DNA of 64,000 nucleotides, taken from the NCBI GenBank assembly GCA_026982335.1, contig JALSHH010000047.1:62001-126000 (forward strand), written 5' to 3'. Positions within the stretch are counted from its first letter, which is position 1; the number at the start of each line of letters is the position of its first letter. The notes beneath the pieces were generated by a model that saw only the letters and a list, made by a program, of their open reading frames with translations, did no database searches and was not told where the DNA came from. A program made the position numbers and the translations under genes. The DNA comes from Phycisphaerales bacterium. GTDB lineage: Bacteria; Planctomycetota; Phycisphaerae; Phycisphaerales; UBA1924. Below are positions 50,945 through 59,452 of this stretch, piece by piece.

Positions 50945-53689
50945 ATGCCATCGACCACCACCACGCCTCTCAAGAAGCCGACCAAAGATCCTTGGGACAC
51001 CCCGGGGATGCGCCAGTGGACCGCGATCAAAAAAACCCACCCAGATTGTGTGCTTTTCTTCCGCATGGGCGATTTCTACGAACTCTTCGGCGAAGATGCT
51101 GAAAATATCTCCCGTGATCTGGGGCTCTCACTGACCACCCGAGGCAATGCCATCCCAATGGCGGGTGTCCCTCACCATCAAAAAGCGGTCTATCTTCAGC
51201 GGGCGATCGACGCGGGGTATCGCGTCGCAGTGGTCGATCAGCTCGAAGACCCCAAAGAAGCCAAAGGCGTGGTCAAACGAGGCGTCACGCAAGTCGTCAC
51301 GCAAGGAACACTCGTCGACGAGTCGCTGCTCAAAGAGGAACAGACGGTGCCTCTGGGTTCGATCGCGATTTTTGATGAGGCCCACGCTGGGCTCGCGATC
51401 GTCGAGCTCTCAACGGGCGCCTTCCACCTCTTCAACGGCTCACTCGAAGAATGCGCCGACGAACTCGCACGCATCGGGGTCAAAGAAATCCTCTACAACG
51501 CGCCAACCTCTGGCGAAGTTCCCAAACGCATCGAAACACTCGCCGCCTCCATCAATGCCTCAGCAACAGGCCGTCCGGGGTGGCACTTCCGGTCAGGCGA
51601 AGCGGTCGAGGCAATCTATGAAACCTTCAACATCTCAACCCTCGACGGATTCGGGCTTACCTCTTCGATGCCTGCGGTGCTCGCAGCGGGCGCAGTGATC
51701 CGATACCTCAAAGAAACACAGGCCGTCGAAGAATCGCAAGGCAATGCACCTGAACGCAGCGCCTTCGAGCAACCCCGCGCGACGCTGGCGCATCTGCGGG
51801 CACCGGTGCTCATCGACCGCGCCCAATCGTGCATCATCGACGCGACAAGTTTGCGATCGCTTGAGATCGAGCAGACCATCCGCGAACAATCACTCACAGG
51901 CTCGCTGGCGGGTATCTTCCTCGCCAGCCCGGTAGGCACGCGATGCGTGTTGCATACGCCAATGGGCAAGCGTTTGGTGCATTCTTGGCTCAGTTCGCCT
52001 TTGATTGATCGCCAGCAGATCGAACAACGCCAGCAGGCGATCACGGTGCTCCTCGAGGACCATGCCCTCTCGAATGCACTGGGTTCGATTCTCGGATCCA
52101 TGTGCGATATTGCGCGCATCACGGGTCGCGTGGCCCTTGGACGCACCACCCCCCGCGATATCGCGGCCCTCGGCCGAAGTGCGGGGCTGATCGCCAAACT
52201 CATCGACACCATCGAGCAATCGCCCGCCTTGCGACAATACCACAATCAGCTTGAAACACTTGTGCAAACCATCGAACCCGTGGCACGGGAAATTATCCGT
52301 TCGTGCATCGACGACCCCCCTGCTCATCTGCGGGCGGGCGGGCTGATCCGTGATGGGGTTGATCAAGCCCTCGACGAGGCACGCACCCTCGAACGCGACG
52401 CGGGCAAATGGCTCGCCGAATACCAAGCCAAACTCATCGAAGCGCACGACCTGCCTTCGATGAAAATCGGGTACAACAAAGTCTTCGGCTACTACATCGA
52501 GCTTCCCAGTGCCCAAGCCCAACGCGCCCCCGATCTCTTCACCCGCAAGCAAACACTCAAAAACGCTGAGCGATACATCACGCCTGAACTCAAAGTTTTT
52601 GAGGAAAAAGTCCTCTCCGCTTCTGATGTGGCCATCGAACGCGAGCGGATCCTCTTCGATCAACTCTGCAACCAAGCCCACTCGATCATCACCGAACTAA
52701 GCACTTTCGCCGATATCGTCGCGACGCTCGATTGTTTGCTCGGCTTTGCGATCAAAGCCCGCGAGCGTGGGTGGACCAAGCCGATCATTGTCGATGAGCC
52801 TGTGCTCGATATCATCCAAGGGCGGCATCCGGTGCTCGATGAAACACTCGGGCACAGGTTCGTCCCCAACGATTGCACGATGGGTTCGGATGTTTCGCCG
52901 GCGACCCTCGCGCTCATCACCGGCCCAAATATGGCGGGTAAATCGACCTACATTCGTCAGAACGCGCTCTTGGTTGTACTTGCGCAGGCGGGCAGTTTCA
53001 TCCCCGCCAATGACGCGACGATCGGGATCACCAAACGCATCTTTACCCGTGTGGGGGCTGACGATGCGCTCCATCGCGGGCAATCGACCTTCATGGTCGA
53101 GATGATCGAGACGGCCAACATCCTCAACAATGCCAACAGCTCGTCATTGGTCATCCTCGACGAGATCGGGCGAGGCACCTCGACGCTCGATGGCTTATCG
53201 CTCGCCTGGGCGATCTGCGAATGGCTCGCGGAGAATCGCCCTCGCACGCTCTTTGCGACGCACTATCACGAGATCACGGAGCTCGAAGAACGCCTAGAAA
53301 AGAAGGTGAAAAACCTCAATGTGGCCGTCCGCGAGTGGACGACTGAAGACGGACAACAAGAAATCGCGTTTTTGCATTCGATCCGCCCCGGACGGGCTGA
53401 CCAGTCCTATGGCGTGCATGTCGCCCAGCTCGCGGGGGTGCCCAAAGCGATCACCAATCGCGCCCGCGAGATTCTCGATACGCTCTCGGTGCAGCACAGT
53501 GGGCGGGTTGATACCCAGCAAGTGCAGCCGCCGACGCCCAAGGCAGGCGATCAGCTCGGATTGTTCACCGAGTTTGTTCAACACCCGGCGGTCGATACGC
53601 TGCGGGAGATCAAACTTGACGAGCTCTCGCCTATGGATGCGTTTGATGTGTTGCGGAAGCTCAAGGACCATGTTCAAGAGAGTGGGTAA
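50945..53689 (+). CDS. mutS: DNA mismatch repair protein MutS
   Basis: 914 residues. Recognises mismatches as a dimer and signals through ATP. The mismatch-contacting FxE motif is in FFRMGDFYELFGED (about residue 42), so it is a MutS1 protein. The clamp and lever domains follow, and the ATPase has GPNMAGKSTYIRQ (about 659) and DEIGRGTSTLDGLSLAWA. A C-terminal helix-turn-helix region is present (AGVPKAITNRAREIL). The ATG at 50945 comes just after the thioredoxin terminator. mutL is not in the window. A pair of REP-like hairpins starts five bases past its stop codon. Confidence 0.97.
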   Translation: MPSTTTTPLKKPTKDPWDTPGMRQWTAIKKTHPDCVLFFRMGDFYELFGEDAENISRDLGLSLTTRGNAIPMAGVPHHQKAVYLQRAIDAGYRVAVVDQLEDPKEAKGVVKRGVTQVVTQGTLVDESLLKEEQTVPLGSIAIFDEAHAGLAIVELSTGAFHLFNGSLEECADELARIGVKEILYNAPTSGEVPKRIETLAASINASATGRPGWHFRSGEAVEAIYETFNISTLDGFGLTSSMPAVLAAGAVIRYLKETQAVEESQGNAPERSAFEQPRATLAHLRAPVLIDRAQSCIIDATSLRSLEIEQTIREQSLTGSLAGIFLASPVGTRCVLHTPMGKRLVHSWLSSPLIDRQQIEQRQQAITVLLEDHALSNALGSILGSMCDIARITGRVALGRTTPRDIAALGRSAGLIAKLIDTIEQSPALRQYHNQLETLVQTIEPVAREIIRSCIDDPPAHLRAGGLIRDGVDQALDEARTLERDAGKWLAEYQAKLIEAHDLPSMKIGYNKVFGYYIELPSAQAQRAPDLFTRKQTLKNAERYITPELKVFEEKVLSASDVAIERERILFDQLCNQAHSIITELSTFADIVATLDCLLGFAIKARERGWTKPIIVDEPVLDIIQGRHPVLDETLGHRFVPNDCTMGSDVSPATLALITGPNMAGKSTYIRQNALLVVLAQAGSFIPANDATIGITKRIFTRVGADDALHRGQSTFMVEMIETANILNNANSSSLVILDEIGRGTSTLDGLSLAWAICEWLAENRPRTLFATHYHEITELEERLEKKVKNLNVAVREWTTEDGQQEIAFLHSIRPGRADQSYGVHVAQLAGVPKAITNRAREILDTLSVQHSGRVDTQQVQPPTPKAGDQLGLFTEFVQHPAVDTLREIKLDELSPMDAFDVLRKLKDHVQESG

Positions 53690-53695
53690 TCGGCC

Positions 53696-53794
53696 GGGTG
53701 CCACTGCTTGATCGTCTTCGGCAAGCAGTGTCTTGCTTGATACTTGATGCACTCGAAGACACGCCTTGCCGAAGACGGTCAAGGCGTGGCACCC
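53696..53794. repeat. REP-like hairpin pair, head to head, after mutS
   Basis: Two about 39-base units are inverted around a short spacer. Left: CACTGCTTG (53702-53710) and CAAGCAGTG (53722-53730). Right: CACGCCTTG (53760-53768) and CAAGGCGTG (53780-53788). Both stems are perfect though two bases differ, because both partners changed together. GGGTGC flanks each unit, and the 11-base loop is nearly the same. The arrangement is like enterobacterial BIMEs. The right unit carries the stop codon of the next gene. Confidence 0.85.
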
Positions 53795-54222
53795 TTGGAA
53801 GATTCGACGCTTTCAAGTCTCCATGCTGCTCCGCATTCGGGGCAAATGGTGCAGGCGTCGGGTTCGGGGGTGAGATCGCGGATTGGATATGCGCATGCGG
53901 CGCAAAGCCCGGCTCTGAGCATTGCGCGTTTGGCATGCCCTGGGCTTTTCCAGTCAAACTTCGTCACGATGAATCCCATCGTTGTCCCGAATATCACGAA
54001 TTGGATGACGCTGGCAATAAGTGACCATCTCGTGTACCCAAATCTGTAGTTCCCTGTGAACAAACCGAGGAGGATCGTTCCCACGAAGTCCAGAACCGCC
54101 ATACCCACAACAAAGCATGCTCCGGTGATGAAAAACATCTTCCAGAATGAATCTGTATCGGTTTTTCGAGAAGCTCTCGACGCTTGAGCCCGCTGGTCTT
54201 GATCGCGTTGTGAATCCTGCAA
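53779..54222 (-). CDS. Membrane protein with C-terminal zinc ribbon, unknown function
   Basis: 147 residues. Two helices (MFFITGACFVVGMAVLDFVGTILLG; WSLIASVIQFVIFGTTMGFIV) are followed by a Cys ribbon (CAACAYPIRDL then CTICPECGAAW). This links it to the ribbon-bearing membrane proteins at 5129 and 60494. The last five residues (KGATP) and the stop are encoded by the right REP-like unit, so the original C-terminus may have been altered. It is convergent with mutS. Function unknown. Confidence 0.7.
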   Translation of the reverse strand: MQDSQRDQDQRAQASRASRKTDTDSFWKMFFITGACFVVGMAVLDFVGTILLGLFTGNYRFGYTRWSLIASVIQFVIFGTTMGFIVTKFDWKSPGHAKRAMLRAGLCAACAYPIRDLTPEPDACTICPECGAAWRLESVESSKGATP

Positions 54223-54327
54223 ACCTTATGCGGGTTCCCATGCGCATCAGCAATCGAGTCCTTTGGCGTCTTCATGGCTAGAGTTTACCCTGCAATCATC
54301 TGAGAGGATCGCGAAAGGATCATCAAC

Positions 54328-55416
54328 ATGTCACTGACCAACTACATCACGCTGGGCAACTCGGGGCTTCGCGTTTCGCCGTTGTGCTTAGGCACCATGA
54401 CCTTTGGCAATGAATGGGGCGTGGTGGGCACGAATCTTGAAGAGTCGCTCGATGTGCTCAGCGCGTATCTTGATCGCGGGGGCAACTTCCTCGATACGGC
54501 CAATGTGTATACAAAGGGGCACTCGGAGAAGATCATCGGGGACTATTTTTCAGAGCATCCGTCCAAGCGCGATCGCACGGTCATCGCGACCAAATGCTGC
54601 GGCAACATGCACCCGAGTGATCCCAATGGTGGCGGGTCTGGACGCAAGGCAATTATGCATCAGGTCGAGGATTCGCTGCGTCGGCTGCAGACGGATTATA
54701 TTGATTTGTTGTGGATTCATTTCTGGGATCGCCACACGCCTTTGAGTGAGACGATGAGCACGCTCAATGATCTGGTTCGATCGGGCAAGGTGCGTCATAT
54801 CGGATTTTCCGATCATCCGGCTTGGGTATGCGTCGAGGCGCAGAACATCGCCAAGGCCAATTATTGGGAGCCTCTGATTGCGATCCAGATCGAGTATTCA
54901 CTCTTGCAGCGGACCGCCGAGGATGATCTCCTGCCGATGGCTCAGCACATGGGACTCGGTATCACGCCTTGGTCTCCGTTGCGAGGCGGAGTGCTTTCGG
55001 GCAAGTACACCCGCGATTCGCGTCCATCGCCTGAGGATACCCGGGCAGCGGTGGATTCGCCGTTTTTGATCGAATCAACCTATGCGCTGCTCGATGTCAT
55101 CAAGGAGATTGGGAAAGAGGTCGATGCGACGCCGGCGCAGATTGCGCTCAACTGGGTGCAGTCGAACGATGCGGTGAGTTCGACGATTATTGGGGCGAAA
55201 CGGCTTTCGCAACTCGAAGACAACTTGGGCGCGTTGGACTTCACACTCTCCGATGAGCAACGATCCCGGATCGAGGCGATGTGCCCCTACGACAAACATT
55301 TCCCCCACAACTTCCTCGACAAGATCATCCCATCGATCCAAAATGGCACAACGATCAACGGCATTGAGGGTGCGCCATGGGCCTTGGGCCCTGCGGATGA
55401 CTCTGAACGATATTAA
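54328..55416 (+). CDS. Aldo/keto reductase
   Basis: 362 residues. NADPH-dependent reductase of aldehydes or ketones. The catalytic tetrad is visible: Asp and Tyr in FLDTANVYTKGHSE, Lys in VIATKCCGN, and His in DLLWIHFWD. The NADP site includes ALNWVQSND and STIIGAKRLSQLEDNL. The start GLRVSPLCLGTMTFGNEWG places it in the large Tas/YajO-like subgroup. AAGGAT precedes the ATG by about nine bases. The substrate is unknown. Neighbours suggest no pathway. Confidence 0.92.
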   Translation: MSLTNYITLGNSGLRVSPLCLGTMTFGNEWGVVGTNLEESLDVLSAYLDRGGNFLDTANVYTKGHSEKIIGDYFSEHPSKRDRTVIATKCCGNMHPSDPNGGGSGRKAIMHQVEDSLRRLQTDYIDLLWIHFWDRHTPLSETMSTLNDLVRSGKVRHIGFSDHPAWVCVEAQNIAKANYWEPLIAIQIEYSLLQRTAEDDLLPMAQHMGLGITPWSPLRGGVLSGKYTRDSRPSPEDTRAAVDSPFLIESTYALLDVIKEIGKEVDATPAQIALNWVQSNDAVSSTIIGAKRLSQLEDNLGALDFTLSDEQRSRIEAMCPYDKHFPHNFLDKIIPSIQNGTTINGIEGAPWALGPADDSERY

Positions 55417-55520
55417 GTTATCTGTCCTGCATCCGTTTGTGCGGGTCAGGAAGGATGGAAACACCGGCCGAGTTGCTTATCTGGGTGTTCTGATGGACAT
55501 TCCTTTTCGATGATGTAGGC

Positions 55521-56351
55521 ATGAACCATGTCTTTGCTGCCGTTGCTCCTCTTTCGATCGCCTCGCTGCTCCTCGCATCGGGATGTGCTTCGAGTCAAAC
55601 CCGCACACAAGCCAATGGATCGGTATCTCCGAGCGCCCCCCAGAGCGTCGAGCAAACCTATGTCCCGAGCCCATCTGAACAGACATCGGTCATCTACGCA
55701 AGTGACGAGTTGGTTATCGGAACGGCATTCGATCATGCAATCCCCCACTACCGCGCGCCCATCACCGACTACACCTTGTCCGAAATCCAAGCAGAACTCG
55801 AAGCGATGCACGATCTTGATCGCCAACTCGTTGGCGACTCCTTGTCGATCAACCCAAATGACCAAGCCACCGCCAGCGCCATCCGGGCGATTGATCGCGT
55901 GCATGCCGATCGGCTCAAGGAAATCGTCGACCACATCGGCTGGCCGACACGCGAAATGGTTGGTCTCAAGGCCACACAAGCCGCCTATATGGTCATCCAG
56001 CACGCCGGACACGACAATGAGTTCCAGAACCGATGCCTCGCGCTGATGGTTGATCTGGTTGAGGAAGGCGAGTTGCCTGCATCGTATGTTGCGTTGCTGA
56101 CGGATCGGATTCGTGTCTTCCAGAATCAGCCTCAGGTCTTTGGTACGCAGATGTCAATGGCATCCAATGAACACGGGGTGCTGGTACCCACCCCAACCGT
56201 CCCAATCGAAGACCCCGAACACCTCGATGATCGGCGCAAGCTCATGGGGATGCCGCCCCATCGCGAGTTTGTCAGCGCCATTGCAGCTGCTTACGAAGCG
56301 ATGCGGGTCGACGCGGGCAGCACCTACGCCACCGTCCCGACTTCAGACTGA
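55521..56351 (+). CDS. Putative lipoprotein with DUF6624-like domain
   Basis: 276 residues. The signal peptide ends in the lipobox LASGC (Cys at about residue 22). From about residue 90 onwards the pattern GWPTREMVGLKATQAAYMVIQHAG, FQNRCLALM and LTDRIRVFQNQPQVFGTQ resembles the DUF6624 family of unknown role. Low-complexity Ser/Thr residues join the lipid anchor to the domain. It is single on the plus strand, 104 bases after the aldo/keto reductase. A possible weak terminator hairpin (ATATCTCC/GGAGATAT) lies 74 bases downstream. Confidence 0.75.
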   Translation: MNHVFAAVAPLSIASLLLASGCASSQTRTQANGSVSPSAPQSVEQTYVPSPSEQTSVIYASDELVIGTAFDHAIPHYRAPITDYTLSEIQAELEAMHDLDRQLVGDSLSINPNDQATASAIRAIDRVHADRLKEIVDHIGWPTREMVGLKATQAAYMVIQHAGHDNEFQNRCLALMVDLVEEGELPASYVALLTDRIRVFQNQPQVFGTQMSMASNEHGVLVPTPTVPIEDPEHLDDRRKLMGMPPHREFVSAIAAAYEAMRVDAGSTYATVPTSD

Positions 56352-56424
56352 CACCCGAGATCGAGCATCACTTATTGCCCTTCAAAGCCCAATCAAAATC
56401 CACACAAACGCCGAGAGGCACCCG

Positions 56425-56565
56425 ATATCTCCATCAAATTGGAGATATGGGATGTGGATTGCATTTTTTTGCAACATCCAAGGCTTCATTATCCGTATAT
56501 GAGGGCACTACCCATTCGGGTAGCGTCTTCAGCTGTTTTTTCACTGATCCCGCGTCCAATTGGAC
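56425..56565. repeat. Cluster of three inverted repeats upstream of the metalloprotease gene
   Basis: ATATCTCC/GGAGATAT (56425-56448, 8-base loop), CTACCC/GGGTAG (56508-56523, loop ATTC) and the palindrome GTCCAATTGGAC (56554-56565) lie in the 254-base gap. The last is about 40 bases before the ATG and could be an operator. The first may end the lipoprotein transcript. Confidence 0.45.
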
Positions 56566-56605
56566 ACTCGTTCCCCACTGACGAACACAACTCAAGAGGT
56601 CCCTC

Positions 56606-57832
56606 ATGCTCAATATCGCTGCCGTTGCCGCGTTGGCCGGTGCATCCGCACTCGCGCCAGTCTCATCCGCACCTGTCCAAGCTGACGAGCAGTTTGGAAA
56701 TCCGTCATTCCAAGTCATCTCCGATACCGAAATCATCGTCGATGGATACACATTCGGATCATGGGAAGAACTCTACCAGTCCGGATACTACGGCTTTGAA
56801 GATACCAGGTGCGGTACACCTCTGCACATCCCCCATGATGCCGATGCCGATGGTACCAGAGGAAGCAGCGACTGCACCTACAGCAGAACAATCATTCGGC
56901 CAGAGTACGACCCATCGGTCGCCAAATACCGTATCCCCGTCGTTGTTCATATCATCCAAAGAACCAATGGCACAGGATCAATGCCAGACGAACGAGTCAT
57001 CTCTCAAATTGAAATTCTTAACGAGGACTTCCAGGCACTTGCTGGCTCCAACGGTGCACCGGGCAATGATGCGCAGATCGAGTTCTATCTCGCCACGGTC
57101 GATCCCGACGGCAACCCAACCAACGGCATCACCCGCTCGACCAATAACACTTGGTACAATGACGGCGGCGGATACTACAACTTCTTGGCGTGGGATACCA
57201 ATCGCTACCTCAACATCTACACCAACAGCGCCTCAGGTGCTCTTGGCTATGTCCCTGACCTGCCACAAGGCGGAATCGCAGGCTCAAACGCAGACCGCGT
57301 AGTCGTCCTCCATTCGACCTTCGGACGCAACGCACCATTTGCACCATTCGATCTCGGGCGCACCACAACCCACGAGGTCGGTCACTACCTCGGACTTTAT
57401 CACACATTCACCGGCGGATGCTCAGGGGGAAGCGGATACACCAGCGGCGACCTGATCGCCGATACCAACCCTGAGAGCTCTCCAACCTTTGGCTGCCCGG
57501 GAAGCCGATTCTCCTGTGGCTTGCCCGCCCCATTCGACAACTACATGGACTACTCCGACGATGCGTGCATGAATAAGTTCACCCCTGAACAGAACAACCG
57601 CATGCGATGCTCGCTGCTCACCTACCGCCCCAACCTCTACACCATCGCTTCCAGCGGGTGTTCTCCCGCAGACTTCGCTGAACCGTTTGGGCAACTCAAC
57701 TTCTTTGATGTCTCGGACTTCCTCTTTGCCTTTGGCACCAACGATCCCAACGCCGATATCAATGACGACGGCGTATTCAACTTCTTCGATGTCTCGGACT
57801 TCCTGACCATCTTCGCCCAGGGATGCCCATAA
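56606..57832 (+). CDS. Secreted M43-type metalloprotease with dockerin-like repeats
   Basis: 408 residues. A signal peptide (AAVAALAGASALAPVSSA) precedes a propeptide-like region and a metzincin catalytic domain. The zinc site is HEVGHYLGLYH and the Met-turn lies in NYMDYSDD, as in pappalysin-like M43 proteases; paired Cys suggest disulfides. The C-terminus has two copies of NFFDVSDFL, each with a nearby Asp-rich loop (NADINDDG between them), and ends GCP. Such repeats occur on many secreted planctomycete proteins and are like dockerin calcium loops. Substrate unknown. A terminator follows at 57881. Confidence 0.88.
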   Translation: MLNIAAVAALAGASALAPVSSAPVQADEQFGNPSFQVISDTEIIVDGYTFGSWEELYQSGYYGFEDTRCGTPLHIPHDADADGTRGSSDCTYSRTIIRPEYDPSVAKYRIPVVVHIIQRTNGTGSMPDERVISQIEILNEDFQALAGSNGAPGNDAQIEFYLATVDPDGNPTNGITRSTNNTWYNDGGGYYNFLAWDTNRYLNIYTNSASGALGYVPDLPQGGIAGSNADRVVVLHSTFGRNAPFAPFDLGRTTTHEVGHYLGLYHTFTGGCSGGSGYTSGDLIADTNPESSPTFGCPGSRFSCGLPAPFDNYMDYSDDACMNKFTPEQNNRMRCSLLTYRPNLYTIASSGCSPADFAEPFGQLNFFDVSDFLFAFGTNDPNADINDDGVFNFFDVSDFLTIFAQGCP

Positions 57833-57880
57833 GCACTCCCCTGCCTATCGGCGCACTGCGCACAATCAAGCCCCATTTGT

Positions 57881-57916
57881 AAACGGCTCCTTCTGACCTC
57901 CAGAGGAGCCGTTTTT
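57881..57916 (+). terminator. Rho-independent terminator after the metalloprotease
   Basis: AACGGCTCC and GGAGCCGTT form a 9-bp stem around a 14-base loop, followed by T residues. It lies about 50 bases past the stop codon and before the tRNA gene. Confidence 0.85.
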
Positions 57917-58057
57917 GATGGTGAGACGCGGAAAAACAGATGATCAATCTGGTTCTAGGGCAGGTGGTTCAATCCGAGACCAACGCGTATACTTACCTTC
58001 CCAAAACCAATCACCCATCGTAACACGATGATGCCCTGATCGGATTTGGTCTGACAG

Positions 58058-58130
58058 GCCACCTTAGCTCAGTTGGTAGAGCGAAGCTTTCGTAAAGCTT
58101 AGGTCGCGAGTTCAAGTCTCGCAGGTGGCT
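58058..58130 (+). tRNA. tRNA-Thr (anticodon CGT)
   Basis: 73 bases fold into a cloverleaf: acceptor GCCACCT/AGGTGGC, D-arm GCTC/GAGC with AGTTGGTA loop, anticodon stem AAGCT/AGCTT with loop TTCGTAA (CGT, reads ACG), and T-arm GCGAG/CTCGC with loop TTCAAGT. The discriminator base is T and CCA is not encoded. A short hairpin GGACAA/TTGTCC begins at once after the 3' end. Confidence 0.95.
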
Positions 58131-58252
58131 TTGGACAAATGGCTCTGGTTGTCCGAAAAACAATCCTCGTTCAGAAAACTCAAGGCCATGTATAAAAGGC
58201 TATGTATAAATTGCAGCGCTGTTCTTTGTTTGACGGCTTTCCCAGATTCTTC

Positions 58253-58280
58253 TTGCAAAACACACCCATCTCTTTACAAT
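58253..58280 (+). promoter_or_regulatory. Sigma70-like promoter for the cupredoxin gene
   Basis: TTGCAA (58253-58258), a 16-base spacer and TACAAT (58275-58280), about 94 bases before the ATG at 58374. The rest of the 243-base gap after the tRNA shows nothing else. Confidence 0.5.
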
Positions 58281-58373
58281 CAGACCAACATGCCATTCCG
58301 AGCCCGAGATGCACGATTCCACGAGATCGAATGCTCGACGGGCATCAACCACTGAAATTAGAGAGAGCACCCC

Positions 58374-59063
58374 ATGAAAAACATACGCAAACCCTTTGGT
58401 TTAGGGACCATCGTTGCCGTCCTCGCTGCTTCCCCCCTCCACGCCGACACCACACAGACTGGCCCGAGTGTCTATGAAATCGACGCCGGTGTTTTGTTTA
58501 CCATCGTCAATCAGGGCGCTTCGAGTTGGCTCTGGAGTTGGACCGACTCGTCAGGAGCCTTTACCAACATCGAAGACCCGACTTTGGTGCTCACCGCAGG
58601 CGAAACCTATCTCTTCGACAATGTCGCCTCCATCCACCCATTCGCCATCACCGACGACACCCTGCCTGTGAGTGGAACCGATGGCAATTACTTCCGCGAC
58701 ACCACCGACCCTGGGGTCATCAATGATGCAGTCCTTTCTCCAACGGCCGATTTTATCGACGACCCGGCCCCGGCAATTGACGGCATCACTTGGAGCCTCA
58801 CCAATGATGATGTCGGCATCTACTACTACACCTGCATGATTCCCTTCCATCCCGGTATGACCGGCAAGTTCGAGATCGTCGCGGGCGCACCTTCGTGCCA
58901 AGCCGACCTGACCAATGACGGGCTCCTCAACTTCTTTGATGTCTCCGCTTTCCTGAGCGCCTTTGCCCTAATGGACCCCGTTGCCGACTTCAATGATGAT
59001 GGCCAGTTCAACTTTTTCGATGTCAGCGCCTTCCTGACCGCCTTCGCCGATGGGTGCCCATAA
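58374..59063 (+). CDS. Secreted cupredoxin (plastocyanin-like) with dockerin-like repeats
   Basis: 229 residues. After a signal peptide (GLGTIVAVLAASPLHA) there is a blue-copper fold whose ligands are visible: His in SIHPFAI, then Cys, His and Met in YTCMIPFHPGM. It could carry electrons or bind copper in the envelope. The C-terminal 50 residues hold two NFFDVSAFL repeats with Asp-rich loops and end GCP, as in the metalloprotease at 56606. GAGAGAG lies before the ATG. It is single and has its own promoter. The partner of the repeats is not known. Confidence 0.85.
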   Translation: MKNIRKPFGLGTIVAVLAASPLHADTTQTGPSVYEIDAGVLFTIVNQGASSWLWSWTDSSGAFTNIEDPTLVLTAGETYLFDNVASIHPFAITDDTLPVSGTDGNYFRDTTDPGVINDAVLSPTADFIDDPAPAIDGITWSLTNDDVGIYYYTCMIPFHPGMTGKFEIVAGAPSCQADLTNDGLLNFFDVSAFLSAFALMDPVADFNDDGQFNFFDVSAFLTAFADGCP

Positions 59064-59167
59064 TTTGGATTCAAATCATCTGGGCCATACTTGGGGGCTT
59101 TTCTGAATCTGACCAATCTGCGCAAGCGGCCAAGTGACCAAACAACCGATGCAACCGATCGGTCAAC

Positions 59168-59196
59168 TTGTGCGTATTGCCTTGATCTGGTATACT
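59168..59196 (+). promoter_or_regulatory. Sigma70-like promoter in the 59064-59452 gap
   Basis: TTGTGC (59168-59173), a 17-base spacer and TATACT (59191-59196). It would give a leader of about 250 bases before the ATG at 59453. Confidence 0.55.
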
Positions 59197-59334
59197 CATG
59201 GTGTCGAGACTTCACTCTTGACGCCGAGCCCCAGAGTTGAGTGTGAGATGAGCAAGCTCTATCTCCCGCCGTGTGTGTGCCCGCTGCTGATAAACGGATT
59301 GATGGAACGGATCGCCATTACCCCGCCGGAGCAG

Positions 59335-59372
59335 CACTGCCATGAGCAAGGCATGCCTGGGTCATGGCAGTG
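59335..59372 (+). promoter_or_regulatory. Strong leader hairpin with nested palindrome
   Basis: CACTGCCATGA (59335-59345) and TCATGGCAGTG (59362-59372) are exact inverted copies. The 16-base loop itself contains the palindrome AGGCATGCCT. It lies 80 bases before the ATG of the next gene and has no T-run, so a regulatory RNA element or operator is more likely than a terminator. The gap holds no credible gene. Confidence 0.5.
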
Positions 59373-59452
59373 GATCATGGAGTAGTTCATTCGGATCATG
59401 CCAAAGGCACAGGCTCACACAAGTCATACACCGATCCACACGGAGACGCCCC

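Noticed and set aside
59134-59385. Possible 83-codon gene in the gap before the STN-like gene
   Set aside because: It starts upstream of the predicted promoter, lacks a ribosome site, and covers the hairpin; the protein looks random.
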